A stretch of 22,261 bases of DNA, taken from a virus. The notes under the pieces are model-generated. The model saw only the letters and a list, made by a program, of their open reading frames with translations, was not told where the DNA came from and did no database searches. Shown piece by piece: positions 7,353 to 16,229 of the stretch (within the stretch, counting starts at the first letter, position 1; each line of letters opens with the position of its first letter). The stretch lies in IMG/VR virus record IMGVR_UViG_3300035698_008983, positions 1 through 22,261 of that record, one strand, 5' to 3'. Made by a program: the position numbers and the translations under genes.

Positions 7353-10300
7353 TTATGTCATATCTTCTACATCATAGCCTTCACCGTGTGCCGCTCGAAG
7401 ATCATAAGTATCCTGCCAATCATCACGCAATGTCCCGGCATCGTAAGTGTCCTGAACATATAAATCAACTTCTGTTTCCGCTCCATATAATATTACTTGA
7501 ACAGTCACTTTTTCTTTTCCCATTTTTATATTTTGATCTATTTCCTCAATCATACATTCAATTGCAACATCGTTTGTTTGATGAGGCAATTTTAAAAGGA
7601 AATGATGAGTTAAAAACCAATTTTCGCCAAGCTCGTAAGGCACCGAAAACGACACTCTTTTCTTTGGTACAAAAACAACGCCGCTTGGTGTACCGTCTAT
7701 ATTTAATGCACCCATCCACGAAAACCACGTTGAAAGGAACCATACAGCGTCCTCATCTTTTACTATCCAATCGTGATTAACCATATCGTCCGGGGGCGGT
7801 TCGACCTGCCTTGTAGCTTGCCATAATACGTGCGCTCGTGTCCACATCATTTCAGCGTCATCACCGGAAAGGCCTATAACATAATCTGCGTTAAATGTAT
7901 CTTGACCGGCATTGGTTATCTGTATAACCTTTTCGTACCCCCCGGTTGCGTTGTTCTTGCCATACCTAATAAGAGGCTCACAAAATATTCCCTCTGTTAA
8001 TGGATATTTTACTTCGCTAATAGCCCCTTTTATATCTGATAGCTCAATTGTTTCTGTCGGAGTAGTTAAAGATTTATACCCTATATAAGAAACACTTTCT
8101 TTTCCTGTTGCCGGATTTTGATATGAACATAAAAAGAACTGTTTGCATAATGATTCTGCAATTACATCTGTATAAGCTTCCTTCAGTGTTAATATTTGCC
8201 TTGCAGGTCTTATGTCTTTTATTGTTGCCAAGTCCTCATAGTCATATCCCCCTTCAGTTATATCAATGTCAATCAAAGGTACATTTGCATATTCTTTTCC
8301 CCATTCTTTCGTTTCTTCCTGGTCGCTCCAATTTTGTAACCTCATAACATGTTCTAATATGTCAACAGGGTTGTTAATCATAGCACAAGCATTTTTGCGC
8401 CCTACACCTATATTACACGACATTGAAGATGATGAGCTCGACGATGGTGAAGATTGAGAGCTTGACGACGAACTTGACGACTGCGAAGATTGAGAGCTTG
8501 ACGACTGCGAAGATTGAGAGCTTGACGAGGAAGAAGATGAGGAAGATGACGAACTTGATGAGCCTGTAGCCTGCCCCCACTGAGCACCGTACACTCGGCC
8601 TTGAAATGGCAAATATATTGCATCCTTGACAGAAATTGATTTTTTAAATATAGTTGATAATTCATAAAAATCAATATCATGTCTATAGTTAGGTGTCCTA
8701 CAAATATTTTCCCGTATAAAAAATAAACATTTCTTTATTGATTTATAATCATCAATATTTGTAATGTGAGTATATGAATATCTTGTATATCCATATATTT
8801 GCTTCGGTGGGTCTACGTCGTGAAATATATTTTCGTAATAAAAATATTTATTATGTGTTAACGGATCAATCGTACAATAAAAATCGGGTGTGTTTTTTAA
8901 ATGCCCTTTATATATATAGGCCCCAAGTGCTGAATCATAGTCCCACAAATCACTATAATCATTATCTACCAATGTCCCATTATCTTCTAAAATATCATAA
9001 GCACTTCCCATAAATTTCTTGTAACGTAGATATAGTCTGCTATCAGTCCAATTTTCCCAAGCAAGACTAGGCGCCCAGAGAGCACAAGTCAAATGAATAC
9101 CTAAATACAAACTATCAAAATCAAATTTTTTTGGATATTCAGGCAAATCGAAGGTTAATCCCATTCCGTATTTTTGATCCCGTGGGTGCGATTGTAATAA
9201 CAAATTCATACTATATTTTGATGTTATATTTTTATCTGTAATATTATTTTTGCTTCCGCCTTCTGAAAATGTATAACCTGTTAAACCGCCTTCATGCGAA
9301 TAATCTTCCGAAGTTGTTTTTGCATAAAGACCGTCTCTAACTTTTGCCCAATCATCAAAACCAGTCTCCCCAGTTTGGTGCCAGTCGCTTAACTCACCTT
9401 TTAACAATTCAATATTCCTTACAGGCAACACAAGAAAAGAATCCATTTTGTCCGGATCCCCGTTAAACAATTTTACATCGATGTCAATTAAATTGTTTTT
9501 GGCATTGCCTGAATCTTCATAAGCATACTGTGGCAAACGATAAAACTCAAACGGCTTTTCCTCGACTGGCACTGTCTCGGCATCACCGCTCACCTTTACC
9601 TGCTTCGGGCTTTCGTGGGAAAATAGGCTTAATCCTTTTTCTATACGATCCCCATCCTCATTAAGATAATCTTTACATCTCCAAACATCTCCCGCGTATT
9701 GTCTATGTATATTTATAATTTTTATCCAGCTTTGGGCTTTTTCTTTAGCCGTGGCGTTTCCTGCAAGAGTGTCTTCAAAATAATTCCTTATAGTAAACTC
9801 AATTATAGTATCATCGTTAGTTCCACCAACTCTAACCAATGCACTTTCAATTTTCCTGTATTGGCCTTCTCCTGTACCTTCTATAACTTGTATATACTGA
9901 TTTTTAAACCACGGTAAATTAAGAACATGTTCTCCAATCTCTGTTGATCCGTTTTTATGCCAAGACACGCCTAATTTTGGAGAATCAGAAAATTGGATTT
10001 TATACATTATTGGCGGGTCGTCCCCATCATCCCCAACTATTGGAAACGATTTAATTCCAACAATATCATGGGTACAAAACATATCTATAACATTTCCAGT
10101 TGTATCGTCAACTGTTCTCCTTGACGTATTCTCATAAGCTGATTCCTCATTGGCAACTCGCAAAAATTTAGCATATCCATTCCAAATTATATTCCCGCTC
10201 TCATCATACACAGGTTTGTATTCTCCAAATGTAACAGGTGAAATTTTGCCAATAGTGTCACCTGTAGCATAAGGATAATTTTTCTTTGTAATTATTGTTC

Positions 10301-10799
10301 CGAGGTTTGCCTTACGTTTTAGGAGTGCGTTTCTTACAGGGATAGTGTTTATTTTTTCCGTCCATTTCGGTTCTCCACATATCCCCCTGAATTTAATTTC
10401 TCCATCAGCGTAAACTAATGCTCCCCCTACTATTTCAAATTTAATTATATCGCATCGGAGGCCACCAAAATAAATGTCATTATCAGCAAACACCTTATCA
10501 AGTTGTACAAAGACACCGCCCACGCTCAAAGTGTTGGCAACATTTATACTGTTACCGCCAACCCTAGGTGTGTTACCACCACTAGTAAAGTTTGCACTTT
10601 CTTTTATATTATCGAATGGAGAAGGCTTTAATACGCCAGTTTTCCATGTGTATGTTGGGGCGTATCCTGATATATCAGCTTCTATCCACCGAAACACACT
10701 ATACCCCCCACCTATAGCGTACAGCCCTATATCAGAGGCGTTGGCTACCACGGGGGCAGAATCGAGGTATATTCTCGCTGCAAAAATGTATCTAGCCAT
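7353..10799 (-). CDS. Large tail-tip/hub protein with internal serine tract
   Basis: A 1148-aa protein placed where lambda-type phages encode the tail hub or tip (gpJ-like position), after tape measure and distal tail genes. The ATG at 10799 overlaps the upstream stop as TAATG, with AAGGTGAG upstream; a TTG at 10805 is less likely. Residues 1-746 are beta-rich, with repeated phrases such as VRNALLKRKANLGT and YAYEDSGNAKNNLIDIDVKL. Residues 747-792 are 40 Ser, 5 Gln and 1 Pro. Residues 793-1148 resume a folded sequence (VDILEHVMRLQNW, then YELGENWFLTHHFLLKLP, and a C-terminal VQDTYDAGTLRDDW). The tract therefore separates two large regions, so it is either a flexible linker or a surface-exposed modification site. 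No lysozyme or peptidase motif was seen. Function is inferred from position and size. Confidence 0.72.
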   Translation of the reverse strand: MARYIFAARIYLDSAPVVANASDIGLYAIGGGYSVFRWIEADISGYAPTYTWKTGVLKPSPFDNIKESANFTSGGNTPRVGGNSINVANTLSVGGVFVQLDKVFADNDIYFGGLRCDIIKFEIVGGALVYADGEIKFRGICGEPKWTEKINTIPVRNALLKRKANLGTIITKKNYPYATGDTIGKISPVTFGEYKPVYDESGNIIWNGYAKFLRVANEESAYENTSRRTVDDTTGNVIDMFCTHDIVGIKSFPIVGDDGDDPPIMYKIQFSDSPKLGVSWHKNGSTEIGEHVLNLPWFKNQYIQVIEGTGEGQYRKIESALVRVGGTNDDTIIEFTIRNYFEDTLAGNATAKEKAQSWIKIINIHRQYAGDVWRCKDYLNEDGDRIEKGLSLFSHESPKQVKVSGDAETVPVEEKPFEFYRLPQYAYEDSGNAKNNLIDIDVKLFNGDPDKMDSFLVLPVRNIELLKGELSDWHQTGETGFDDWAKVRDGLYAKTTSEDYSHEGGLTGYTFSEGGSKNNITDKNITSKYSMNLLLQSHPRDQKYGMGLTFDLPEYPKKFDFDSLYLGIHLTCALWAPSLAWENWTDSRLYLRYKKFMGSAYDILEDNGTLVDNDYSDLWDYDSALGAYIYKGHLKNTPDFYCTIDPLTHNKYFYYENIFHDVDPPKQIYGYTRYSYTHITNIDDYKSIKKCLFFIRENICRTPNYRHDIDFYELSTIFKKSISVKDAIYLPFQGRVYGAQWGQATGSSSSSSSSSSSSSSSQSSQSSSSQSSQSSSSSSSSQSSPSSSSSSSMSCNIGVGRKNACAMINNPVDILEHVMRLQNWSDQEETKEWGKEYANVPLIDIDITEGGYDYEDLATIKDIRPARQILTLKEAYTDVIAESLCKQFFLCSYQNPATGKESVSYIGYKSLTTPTETIELSDIKGAISEVKYPLTEGIFCEPLIRYGKNNATGGYEKVIQITNAGQDTFNADYVIGLSGDDAEMMWTRAHVLWQATRQVEPPPDDMVNHDWIVKDEDAVWFLSTWFSWMGALNIDGTPSGVVFVPKKRVSFSVPYELGENWFLTHHFLLKLPHQTNDVAIECMIEEIDQNIKMGKEKVTVQVILYGAETEVDLYVQDTYDAGTLRDDWQDTYDLRAAHGEGYDVEDMT
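8424..8561 (-). repeat. Serine tract of the tail hub (46 codons)
   Basis: This region encodes 40 Ser, 5 Gln and 1 Pro using all six serine codons (TCA, TCG, TCT, TCC, AGT, AGC), so it is not a one-codon microsatellite. A 24-bp unit encoding eight Ser/Gln residues is perfectly duplicated in tandem, and a third diverged copy lies on the left. Positions 8467-8558 match the tail-tube tract at 14742-14809 exactly, except for one extra copy of this unit. Confidence 0.9.
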
Positions 10800-11623
10800 T
10801 AACAACTCACCTTATAAAAATTCAAATCAAAATCAAATTCATCATATCTAGGACATTTAATTTTTAGCACTTCGTCAAGCCATTGGCAAACATACGTTCC
10901 GTTACCGTCTCCCTCTTCTCCGAATATATAATTATTATTTTGTGCTATTATATTCAAATTGGTATCTCTTACAGCACTGACTAAATGATCTATTAACGCA
11001 GCCGCTTTATTTTGACTACACACCATAGCTAGTTTCGTTATTAAATAATCCGCATCACTTGTCTTGTCGATTGTGTACGCAGTGCCATCCCGTGTCAACT
11101 GCGTACTGTACCCATAATTAGACACTGGCTCAGGAAAATAAGGCGGATATCTCAAATTTGTTATATTCCCTATTTGCAAATTTCCTTCCGACACCTCGGA
11201 GGGCAAACTATAAACTGGCTTAGACTCTTCAACAAAGTCAATTTCAGTATTGAAATAGAGATACGGTTCATCTTGCGATCCTGTTGGCTTGTTGATAACC
11301 ATACGCACACCAAAATTTCCTTTGTCTCCATGATCCGGCCCAAAGGGAAAAAATCCGCTATTAGTTTTTCCAAGTTTTAGCGTTATAGATACCCCGCGCC
11401 CCTTAGTCGCATCTGAAAAAATACCGAGAAGAGTGTCAGTATCGGCTGCACTTAAAAGCCATGAACATTTGCATTGCCTGCTAACGTTGTCAGCTCCGTC
11501 ATCCCAAATTCCATAACCCCGCGGCATAAGCTCTGTATGAATCAAAGCCAAGTTAATAACAGTTTCATATCCATACTGCGGTGTATTAAGCGTGTAATCA
11601 ACTCCATTTGCACTAATTATCAT
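10799..11623 (-). CDS. Distal tail/tail-tip protein
   Basis: A 274-aa protein between the tape measure and hub genes. The ATG at 11623 overlaps the tape-measure stop as ATGA, with GAGG 7 bases upstream. The N terminus MIISANGVDYTLNTPQYGYE followed by IHTELMPRGYGIWDDGAD reads like the beta-sandwich of distal tail or gpM/L-type proteins. DTLLGIFSDATKGRGVSITL and FGPDHGDKGNFGVRMVI follow. The C-terminal 90 residues include VCQWLDEVLKIKCPRYDEF. It should form the ring that joins the tail tube to the hub. The family is not recognised with certainty; the call relies on gene order, length and beta-rich pattern. Three cysteines lie in the last 35 residues. Confidence 0.6.
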   Translation of the reverse strand: MIISANGVDYTLNTPQYGYETVINLALIHTELMPRGYGIWDDGADNVSRQCKCSWLLSAADTDTLLGIFSDATKGRGVSITLKLGKTNSGFFPFGPDHGDKGNFGVRMVINKPTGSQDEPYLYFNTEIDFVEESKPVYSLPSEVSEGNLQIGNITNLRYPPYFPEPVSNYGYSTQLTRDGTAYTIDKTSDADYLITKLAMVCSQNKAAALIDHLVSAVRDTNLNIIAQNNNYIFGEEGDGNGTYVCQWLDEVLKIKCPRYDEFDFDLNFYKVSC

Positions 11624-13845
11624 GCGGCAGCCTCAATATATCTATAACGTTTAGCATCATTATAGTTGTTCGCAAACTCTTGTAACTTGTTTTCTATTAT
11701 CCCTACCGTTTCCTCGGTTGCATTTCCCTGTATTATTATAGTAGGGCTTATTGTGTTTCCTCCCATAGCTTGTTGATTTAATCTGTCTGTACTGTTATTT
11801 ATTATTTGTTTAGTTTGTGTGTTGTTGAATATCTGCGACCCTCTAGGAAGGTTAAGGAGTTCCGGGCCGCGCTCACCCACAAGCGACAAACCGCCAGGAG
11901 CGTATGACGTTCCTTTTGCGAATTTCTGTGCGGCTATTGTAGCAATCTGAACCCCGGCTATTGCCAATGCATCAATAACACCTGCTGCTGCTAACGCCGC
12001 GGCATCATAAACAGTTACGCCTGAGTCCCACCCAGCTTGTGCCGCCGTAACAGCACTGGCAGCCCCGCGTATAATTGCAAGCGCAAGCATTATGTTTCGC
12101 ATTTTTTTTGCCTCTTTTCTCGCAGCTTTTGTCGACATCTTCCCTTCTGCCACTTCACGCCTTAAATTCTGTATTCTAATATTTGCAGTAGTCGTGAATA
12201 AATTGTTTAAAGAATTTCCAAGCCTCATATACGCGTTTGTAATCCCTTTTGCTTCATCTTCGACTATTTTTTTATTTTCGTTAGAATTTTTTTTCCTTGC
12301 TCTGTTAATTAATATTTGTATTTCTTCTTCTAATTGTGGGTATTTTTCTTTCTTCAATTCTAATAATGCAATTTCGTTTTCGTACTCAATTTGTCTTTGG
12401 CTTTTATTTATATTTACAATATTAGCAATAATCCCCATTTCTTCTTGTTTTGCTTTTATTCTTTCGTTAATATTTTTTATTTCAGATTTTGTTCTATCAA
12501 TATCGACTTCTTTCCATTTAATTTGTGTTTTCTCGTATTGTAATTCCCACTTCATCCAATTCATACCCATATCATCATGTTTTTTATTTGTAATTCTATC
12601 GGCTCCACTTGGTTCTCCTGTGGGATCAGCCCCTAGGTTACCAGTTCCTCCCAAGTCAGTTTCTTTTATAACTTTTGAAGTCTTTTTTATTTGCCTTTCA
12701 TATTTATAATAGGTGTCAATCATGTTGTCAATGTTGCTTCCTATCCCGGCAACAGTTTTATCTAATGCTTTTCTAGATTCTGTTAACCCTATCTCGGCCT
12801 CTTTGCTTACCAATACCATGTATTTGTATGGCTTTTCTGTGGCCATTAAAATTGCTTCGGCTGCTTTTTTAATTCCTGGAAGGTTAGATTTTGCCAGTTC
12901 AGCCGCAAAATCTCTGATCCTCCCTATAGTTCTGGTCATACCGTCAATTATTATTTTATTTAATTTCTCTACCAAATTAACAACTTGACGGTATGGAATC
13001 ATCACAAACCCTGTTAATCCAGCCACGGTTCCCCTAATACCAAGGTCAACAATACGTATAGTTCTTAACATCATATTGGCTAATGTATTAATTTTAGAAT
13101 TTGCGCCTTCAACAACATCAGTTAAATCATTAACACCACTTTTTAATAGTGGCAAAAACTTCTCTCCCATAGGAACCAAAATACCCTCAAAAATAGCCGA
13201 TCTCATTATTGCCATTTTTGACGAAAACGTGTCCGCCGCTATTGTTATTGCATTTGGAAATCGCTCTTCCCAAATATCTAGCAATGCACCCCTAATGCTT
13301 GCAGAATCTTTTGCAACTACCTTTTTAATATTACCAGATTGAATTATAGCTTTGGCACCTGTGCGATCTATCTCAATACCCAACTTACGCAACGTTCTCC
13401 GATTCATGCCGATAAAGGCAGGTAATATATCAGCAAGCTCCCTGTTCATCAGCACAGCCACACCACCCAGGGTTCTCATTTGTTTTATTGTGGGATCAAT
13501 ACCAACTGCTCTAAGCTGTACATAAGATTTTACTACATCTTCAGTTTCAAGCGGGCTAACTTTTGCGAAATAACGGATAGCTTGGAGAGCCTTATCAGCT
13601 TCTTCTGCTGATTTCGTTACCATTGAGAGTTGTTTTCCGAATACCTCTATCTTTGCGGCAGCATCAACAAAATATTTAATAAATCTAACAGCGATAATTG
13701 CCACAAAAGCGTTTCTGAGATTCATAAGATTTTTAAAACTTTTTTTTACAGAAAGCCCAAATCTCGCAACTTTTCCTTTTGCCTTATCGATTGATTTAGA
13801 CAGCCTATCTCTAAGCGCCAATTCTACTTCAATTTTTCTTGCCAT
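11620..13845 (-). CDS. Tail tape measure protein
   Basis: A 741-aa protein that sets tail length and passes through the tube during DNA ejection. The N-terminal third is basic and helical (MARKIEVELALRDRLSKSID). Residues around 430-560 are strongly coiled-coil with Glu/Lys heptads (KNINERIKAKQEEMG, ENEIALLELKKEKYPQLEEE). A hydrophobic Ala-rich stretch at about 600-641 is the usual putative membrane-active part. The conserved tape-measure tail follows at 642-672 (FAKGTSYAPGG, LVGERGPELL, LPRGSQIF). The family rule of about 1.5 angstrom per residue predicts a tail near 110 nm. The start overlaps the end of the chaperone fusion by 17 bases, and AGAGG lies 9 bases upstream. Confidence 0.92.
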   Translation of the reverse strand: MARKIEVELALRDRLSKSIDKAKGKVARFGLSVKKSFKNLMNLRNAFVAIIAVRFIKYFVDAAAKIEVFGKQLSMVTKSAEEADKALQAIRYFAKVSPLETEDVVKSYVQLRAVGIDPTIKQMRTLGGVAVLMNRELADILPAFIGMNRRTLRKLGIEIDRTGAKAIIQSGNIKKVVAKDSASIRGALLDIWEERFPNAITIAADTFSSKMAIMRSAIFEGILVPMGEKFLPLLKSGVNDLTDVVEGANSKINTLANMMLRTIRIVDLGIRGTVAGLTGFVMIPYRQVVNLVEKLNKIIIDGMTRTIGRIRDFAAELAKSNLPGIKKAAEAILMATEKPYKYMVLVSKEAEIGLTESRKALDKTVAGIGSNIDNMIDTYYKYERQIKKTSKVIKETDLGGTGNLGADPTGEPSGADRITNKKHDDMGMNWMKWELQYEKTQIKWKEVDIDRTKSEIKNINERIKAKQEEMGIIANIVNINKSQRQIEYENEIALLELKKEKYPQLEEEIQILINRARKKNSNENKKIVEDEAKGITNAYMRLGNSLNNLFTTTANIRIQNLRREVAEGKMSTKAARKEAKKMRNIMLALAIIRGAASAVTAAQAGWDSGVTVYDAAALAAAGVIDALAIAGVQIATIAAQKFAKGTSYAPGGLSLVGERGPELLNLPRGSQIFNNTQTKQIINNSTDRLNQQAMGGNTISPTIIIQGNATEETVGIIENKLQEFANNYNDAKRYRYIEAAA

Positions 13846-14691
13846 TTTTGTTTACCTCTTTCAAAGCATCTGCCTTAAACTTCCCCCAGTAATAACTTAA
13901 TAAATCAAACGCAGCAATCAATTTTGTCGGTTGGTAATAACGCCCCCTGCCATCAGGCCATACTATCATATTACTATTTTCGTACGCTAAAAAATATGGC
14001 AGCAAGCCAAACCCCCTGGCAGCAGCACGGGGACATTGCCGCACGGGGATCGACCCACCGCCTTTACAATATATACAAGATTTATCTTGGCCGTTGCAAA
14101 AAACACATTCATCAATTTTCCATAGAATTTTTTTCTTGAACGGCCCTACGCAACCGCGTTGCTTTTTTAAATCCGGCGTACAGTTCTTACAATTAAATAT
14201 TTGTACAAGAACAGTATTCCAAGCAATGTGGGCAGCCGCTATTATTTTTTTACTTCGTCTTCATCCAAATTAAATTGCCCCCAGTACCACTCAAAAAGCC
14301 TACGCTTTAATTCGATAGGCAATAAATCCGCCGGGTTTTCTTTTGGAAATGCTGGTATTTTCTTTTTGCTTACCCAACCGCATAAACCCATATTAAGAAT
14401 AGTATTCATGGATTTCAACTGGTTTTTCATATTATCAGTTGTGTTTGTATAAGATTTAATCCTGTCTACTATGAGCTTTTCCCAGCGTTCCTTTTTCGGT
14501 TTTCTTTTGCCCTTGTATTCCCTTTCCAATTCGGCAGCCGCTTTTTTATAATACGGTTTTAAATCAATATCACTTTCAGCGTCAAACGTTGATATTAAAT
14601 CAATTTCCAAATCTCCAACTGGCGGATGAAAAGAATATATCACACCGTCAATTGGGTTTTTTATCTTTTGATCCCTTGAAATAGGTATCAT
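13829..14691 (-). CDS. Tail assembly chaperone fusion made by -1 frameshift (GT-like)
   Basis: The upstream frame (14691-14242, 149 aa) ends GTA AAA AAA TAA. A -1 slip on the A AAA AAA heptamer at 14251-14245 enters a second frame that is open for 138 codons down to 13829, giving a 287-aa fusion. This matches the G/GT arrangement found between tube and tape-measure genes in many siphoviruses, where the T part carries the tube subunit to the tape measure. The T part begins IIAAAHIAWN and has cysteine pairs CKNC, CVFC and CIYC plus single cysteines, a likely zinc-ribbon. It ends with a conserved-looking LIAAFDLLSYYWGKFKADAL. A GTG at 14044 could start a separate 71-aa product, but it would cut through the Cys region. 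Confidence 0.8.
14242..14691 (-). CDS. Tail assembly chaperone, short form (gpG-like)
   Basis: This is the unshifted product, 149 aa. It starts at the ATG at 14691 with a run of G residues about 5 bases upstream. The sequence is acidic then basic: PVGDLEIDLISTFDAESDID, KKAAAELEREYKGKRKPKKE, then LFEWYWGQFNLDEDEVKK at the end. The length and place between tube and tape measure match lambda gpG. It would coat the tape measure during tail assembly and be absent from the mature virion. Most ribosomes should make this form, with the fusion as a minor product, as in other GT systems. Confidence 0.8.
   Translation of the reverse strand: MIPISRDQKIKNPIDGVIYSFHPPVGDLEIDLISTFDAESDIDLKPYYKKAAAELEREYKGKRKPKKERWEKLIVDRIKSYTNTTDNMKNQLKSMNTILNMGLCGWVSKKKIPAFPKENPADLLPIELKRRLFEWYWGQFNLDEDEVKK
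14245..14251 (-). promoter_or_regulatory. Programmed -1 ribosomal frameshift slippery site
   Basis: The heptamer A AAA AAA is in register with the upstream frame (GTA AAA AAA, then TAA), a perfect X XXY YYZ slip site immediately before the stop. The -1 frame is open across the site and onward to 13829. I see no strong hairpin within 10 bases downstream. A stem pairing GTTCTT with AAGAAC, extended by TACA with TGTA across one bulged base, lies about 40 bases downstream. Confidence 0.8.
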
Positions 14692-14708
14692 AACAACCCC
14701 CCGTGTTA
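14691..14708 (-). promoter_or_regulatory. Small hairpin around the gpG-like ribosome-binding site
   Basis: On the mRNA, TAACA pairs with TGTTA (5 bp) around the loop CGGGGGGT. The G-run is the only Shine-Dalgarno candidate, and the stem includes the A of the start codon. It resembles the hairpin before the sugar block but is weaker, so chance is possible. Confidence 0.3.
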
Positions 14709-14716
14709 ATAGTTAA

Positions 14717-15751
14717 TTATGCTGGAGCGCCCGAACTTGATGACGAACTTGACGACTGCGAAGATTGAGAGCTTGACGAGGAAGAAGATGAGGAAGATGA
14801 CGAACTTGACACTCCGCCTCTCACCCGGATCACAAGGGCGTTCTTATTAATCTGTCCTTCCAAGTCCCAGGTTTCAACTCCATTCTCATCTGACGACGTA
14901 ACTTTCGTAATCTGTGCATTGCTCGCAACTATATTAATCAAAGTTCCCGTTCCCCAGACTATACTCACATCACCCTCACCCAAATCATACTGTTGTGCTT
15001 CCGGGTCAGCGACAGTGGGTTTTTCTTTATAAACTTTGGCCGTAAATTTAATTTTACGACTTGTCACGTTACCTTTACCCACGCCTGAATCATCTGAAGG
15101 CAATGTTGTTGATTCAGTGCCTTGGTTGCCCGTTAACTCAAGGTTAAGGCATCGATAATCGCTGTCACCGTTAATTTCCATTGTAACGCCAGTGAGTCCA
15201 GGAACCGCCGTTGTATTTTTACTTACTGTCGGTTGAGTAGCTATGACAGCTTTTTCATAACGTCCCACTCCAGTAAGCTCAACTTGTGCGACTGTATCTC
15301 CTGAAAAATCAAAATTCATTTTCCAATCAAACTTTACGTTTCCGGCTTTTGTCAATAGACAAGCATTTGCATTCATGTCGCCAGAGTATTCCCACATAGT
15401 ACCATCAGTGTAAACTGTAGAGGATGGCTTGAGAATCCAATACCCGTTATTTTGATCTAGCGAAAATCTTGCGCATCTCATAGCAGTAATCCAATCCGGG
15501 GTTATACCACAATCCGGATCGCCGAACGGCCTTACTTTTGCAATCAATGTTACGTTGCAAGGCTTGCGACCTACGACAGCGGCATCCTGTGTATAACCGC
15601 CCCCGATTGTCTCAATTTCTTTTGTCCTGACATCAGCCTCAATTTTACTCCCCGGTTCAGCTTCAAAAAGATCGCTTGCCACAAGTGAAGTTTCCGGAGT
15701 TCCTTCTGTTCCCTGTAATTTAAAAAGGATTAATCTTAATGCAGATTCCAC
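14717..15751 (-). CDS. Major tail tube protein with C-terminal serine tract
   Basis: A 344-aa protein in the gpV position, directly before the chaperone pair. The start is GTG at 15751 with a consensus AGGAGG 6 bases upstream, the strongest site in the window, as expected for an abundant protein. The N terminus LRLILFKLQGTEGTPETS and the GSKIEADVRTKEIETIGGGY segment are typical of tube proteins. Around 100-200 the sequence is Gly/Asp/Thr-rich beta structure (NVKFDWKMNFDFSGDTVAQVEL). It is longer than lambda gpV (246 aa). Residues 315-340 are 24 Ser and 2 Gln, followed by GAPA. C-terminal extensions of tube proteins generally project outside the tube, so the serine brush would repeat along the whole tail. 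Confidence 0.85.
   Translation of the reverse strand: MESALRLILFKLQGTEGTPETSLVASDLFEAEPGSKIEADVRTKEIETIGGGYTQDAAVVGRKPCNVTLIAKVRPFGDPDCGITPDWITAMRCARFSLDQNNGYWILKPSSTVYTDGTMWEYSGDMNANACLLTKAGNVKFDWKMNFDFSGDTVAQVELTGVGRYEKAVIATQPTVSKNTTAVPGLTGVTMEINGDSDYRCLNLELTGNQGTESTTLPSDDSGVGKGNVTSRKIKFTAKVYKEKPTVADPEAQQYDLGEGDVSIVWGTGTLINIVASNAQITKVTSSDENGVETWDLEGQINKNALVIRVRGGVSSSSSSSSSSSSSSQSSQSSSSSSSSGAPA
14732..14809 (-). repeat. Serine tract of the tail tube (26 codons)
   Basis: Encodes 24 Ser and 2 Gln, with mixed TCN and AGY codons. Positions 14742-14809 (68 bp) are identical to the hub tract at 8467-8558 once one 24-bp duplicate unit of the hub is removed. The identity covers the synonymous positions and stops at the edge of the tract, where the two genes diverge completely. 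Confidence 0.9.
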
Positions 15752-15761
15752 TTTTATCCTC

Positions 15762-16229
15762 CTAACCTAATGAATACGGATTATTGGCATCGATCCGTGA
15801 ACGTACTTCCAATAATACATATATATAAAATTCAACATTATCATCTACCAACTCAAAGGCAGCCCCCGCATCTGTTAATTTTGTTATTTGGGCTAGCGCA
15901 CCCCTGCTTGGGTCTTCCATCACTTTTTTTATAATATCGCCGATAACATTGCGGGTCAAATAAGTAATTTCAGTATTTTCAGTGTTTTTTTCATCGTTTA
16001 CATTAATGTAATATTTTATGCTGTAGCCAAGCAATGTCATAGCTACTTTATACGTTTGTGTTTCAACTTCTATGTACGGCCCGCCTAATTCTACAAATGG
16101 ATATCGATCATCTATAAATGGATATAGCCGTTCGAGCTCAACAGCTTTGGGCACACCACCATAAGTAGACAGTGTTTTCAATACATTTTTAAGATTTTGT
16201 GTTATTCGTGATGCTATTATGTCAGCCAT
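15762..16229 (-). CDS. Tail terminator-like protein
   Basis: A 155-aa protein between the tail-completion protein and the tube protein, which is the usual site of the lambda gpU-type tail terminator. The N terminus ADIIASRITQNLKNVLKTL is helical. A beta-rich core follows (RYPFVELGGPYIEVETQTYK and KVAMTLLGYSIKYYINVND), then a helix TRNVIGDIIKKVMED and the C-terminal strand FYIYVLLEVRSRID. This helix-sheet-helix-sheet layout is what small ring-forming terminators show. It would cap the finished tube and join it to the head. The ATG at 16229 overlaps the upstream gene by 8 bases. Confidence 0.68.
   Translation of the reverse strand: MADIIASRITQNLKNVLKTLSTYGGVPKAVELERLYPFIDDRYPFVELGGPYIEVETQTYKVAMTLLGYSIKYYINVNDEKNTENTEITYLTRNVIGDIIKKVMEDPSRGALAQITKLTDAGAAFELVDDNVEFYIYVLLEVRSRIDANNPYSLG

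Noticed and set aside
8424-8561. CRISPR array or diversity-generating retroelement variable repeat
   Set aside because: Repeats are contiguous and coding with no spacers; no reverse transcriptase or template repeat is present in the window.
8408-8680. Minus-strand 90-aa frame with repeated Arg/Gln/Leu phrases
   Set aside because: Out-of-frame reading of the hub serine tract; the hub frame has the family context and continues through.
12092-12709. 205-aa plus-strand hydrophobic frame opposite the tape measure
   Set aside because: Phe/Ile/Ser-rich complement of the coiled-coil region; a shadow and not a membrane protein.
13829-14044. Separate 71-aa gene starting at GTG 14044
   Set aside because: The same frame is open back to the slippery site and includes the cysteine pairs; no good ribosome-binding site is seen at the GTG, so frameshift fusion explains it better.
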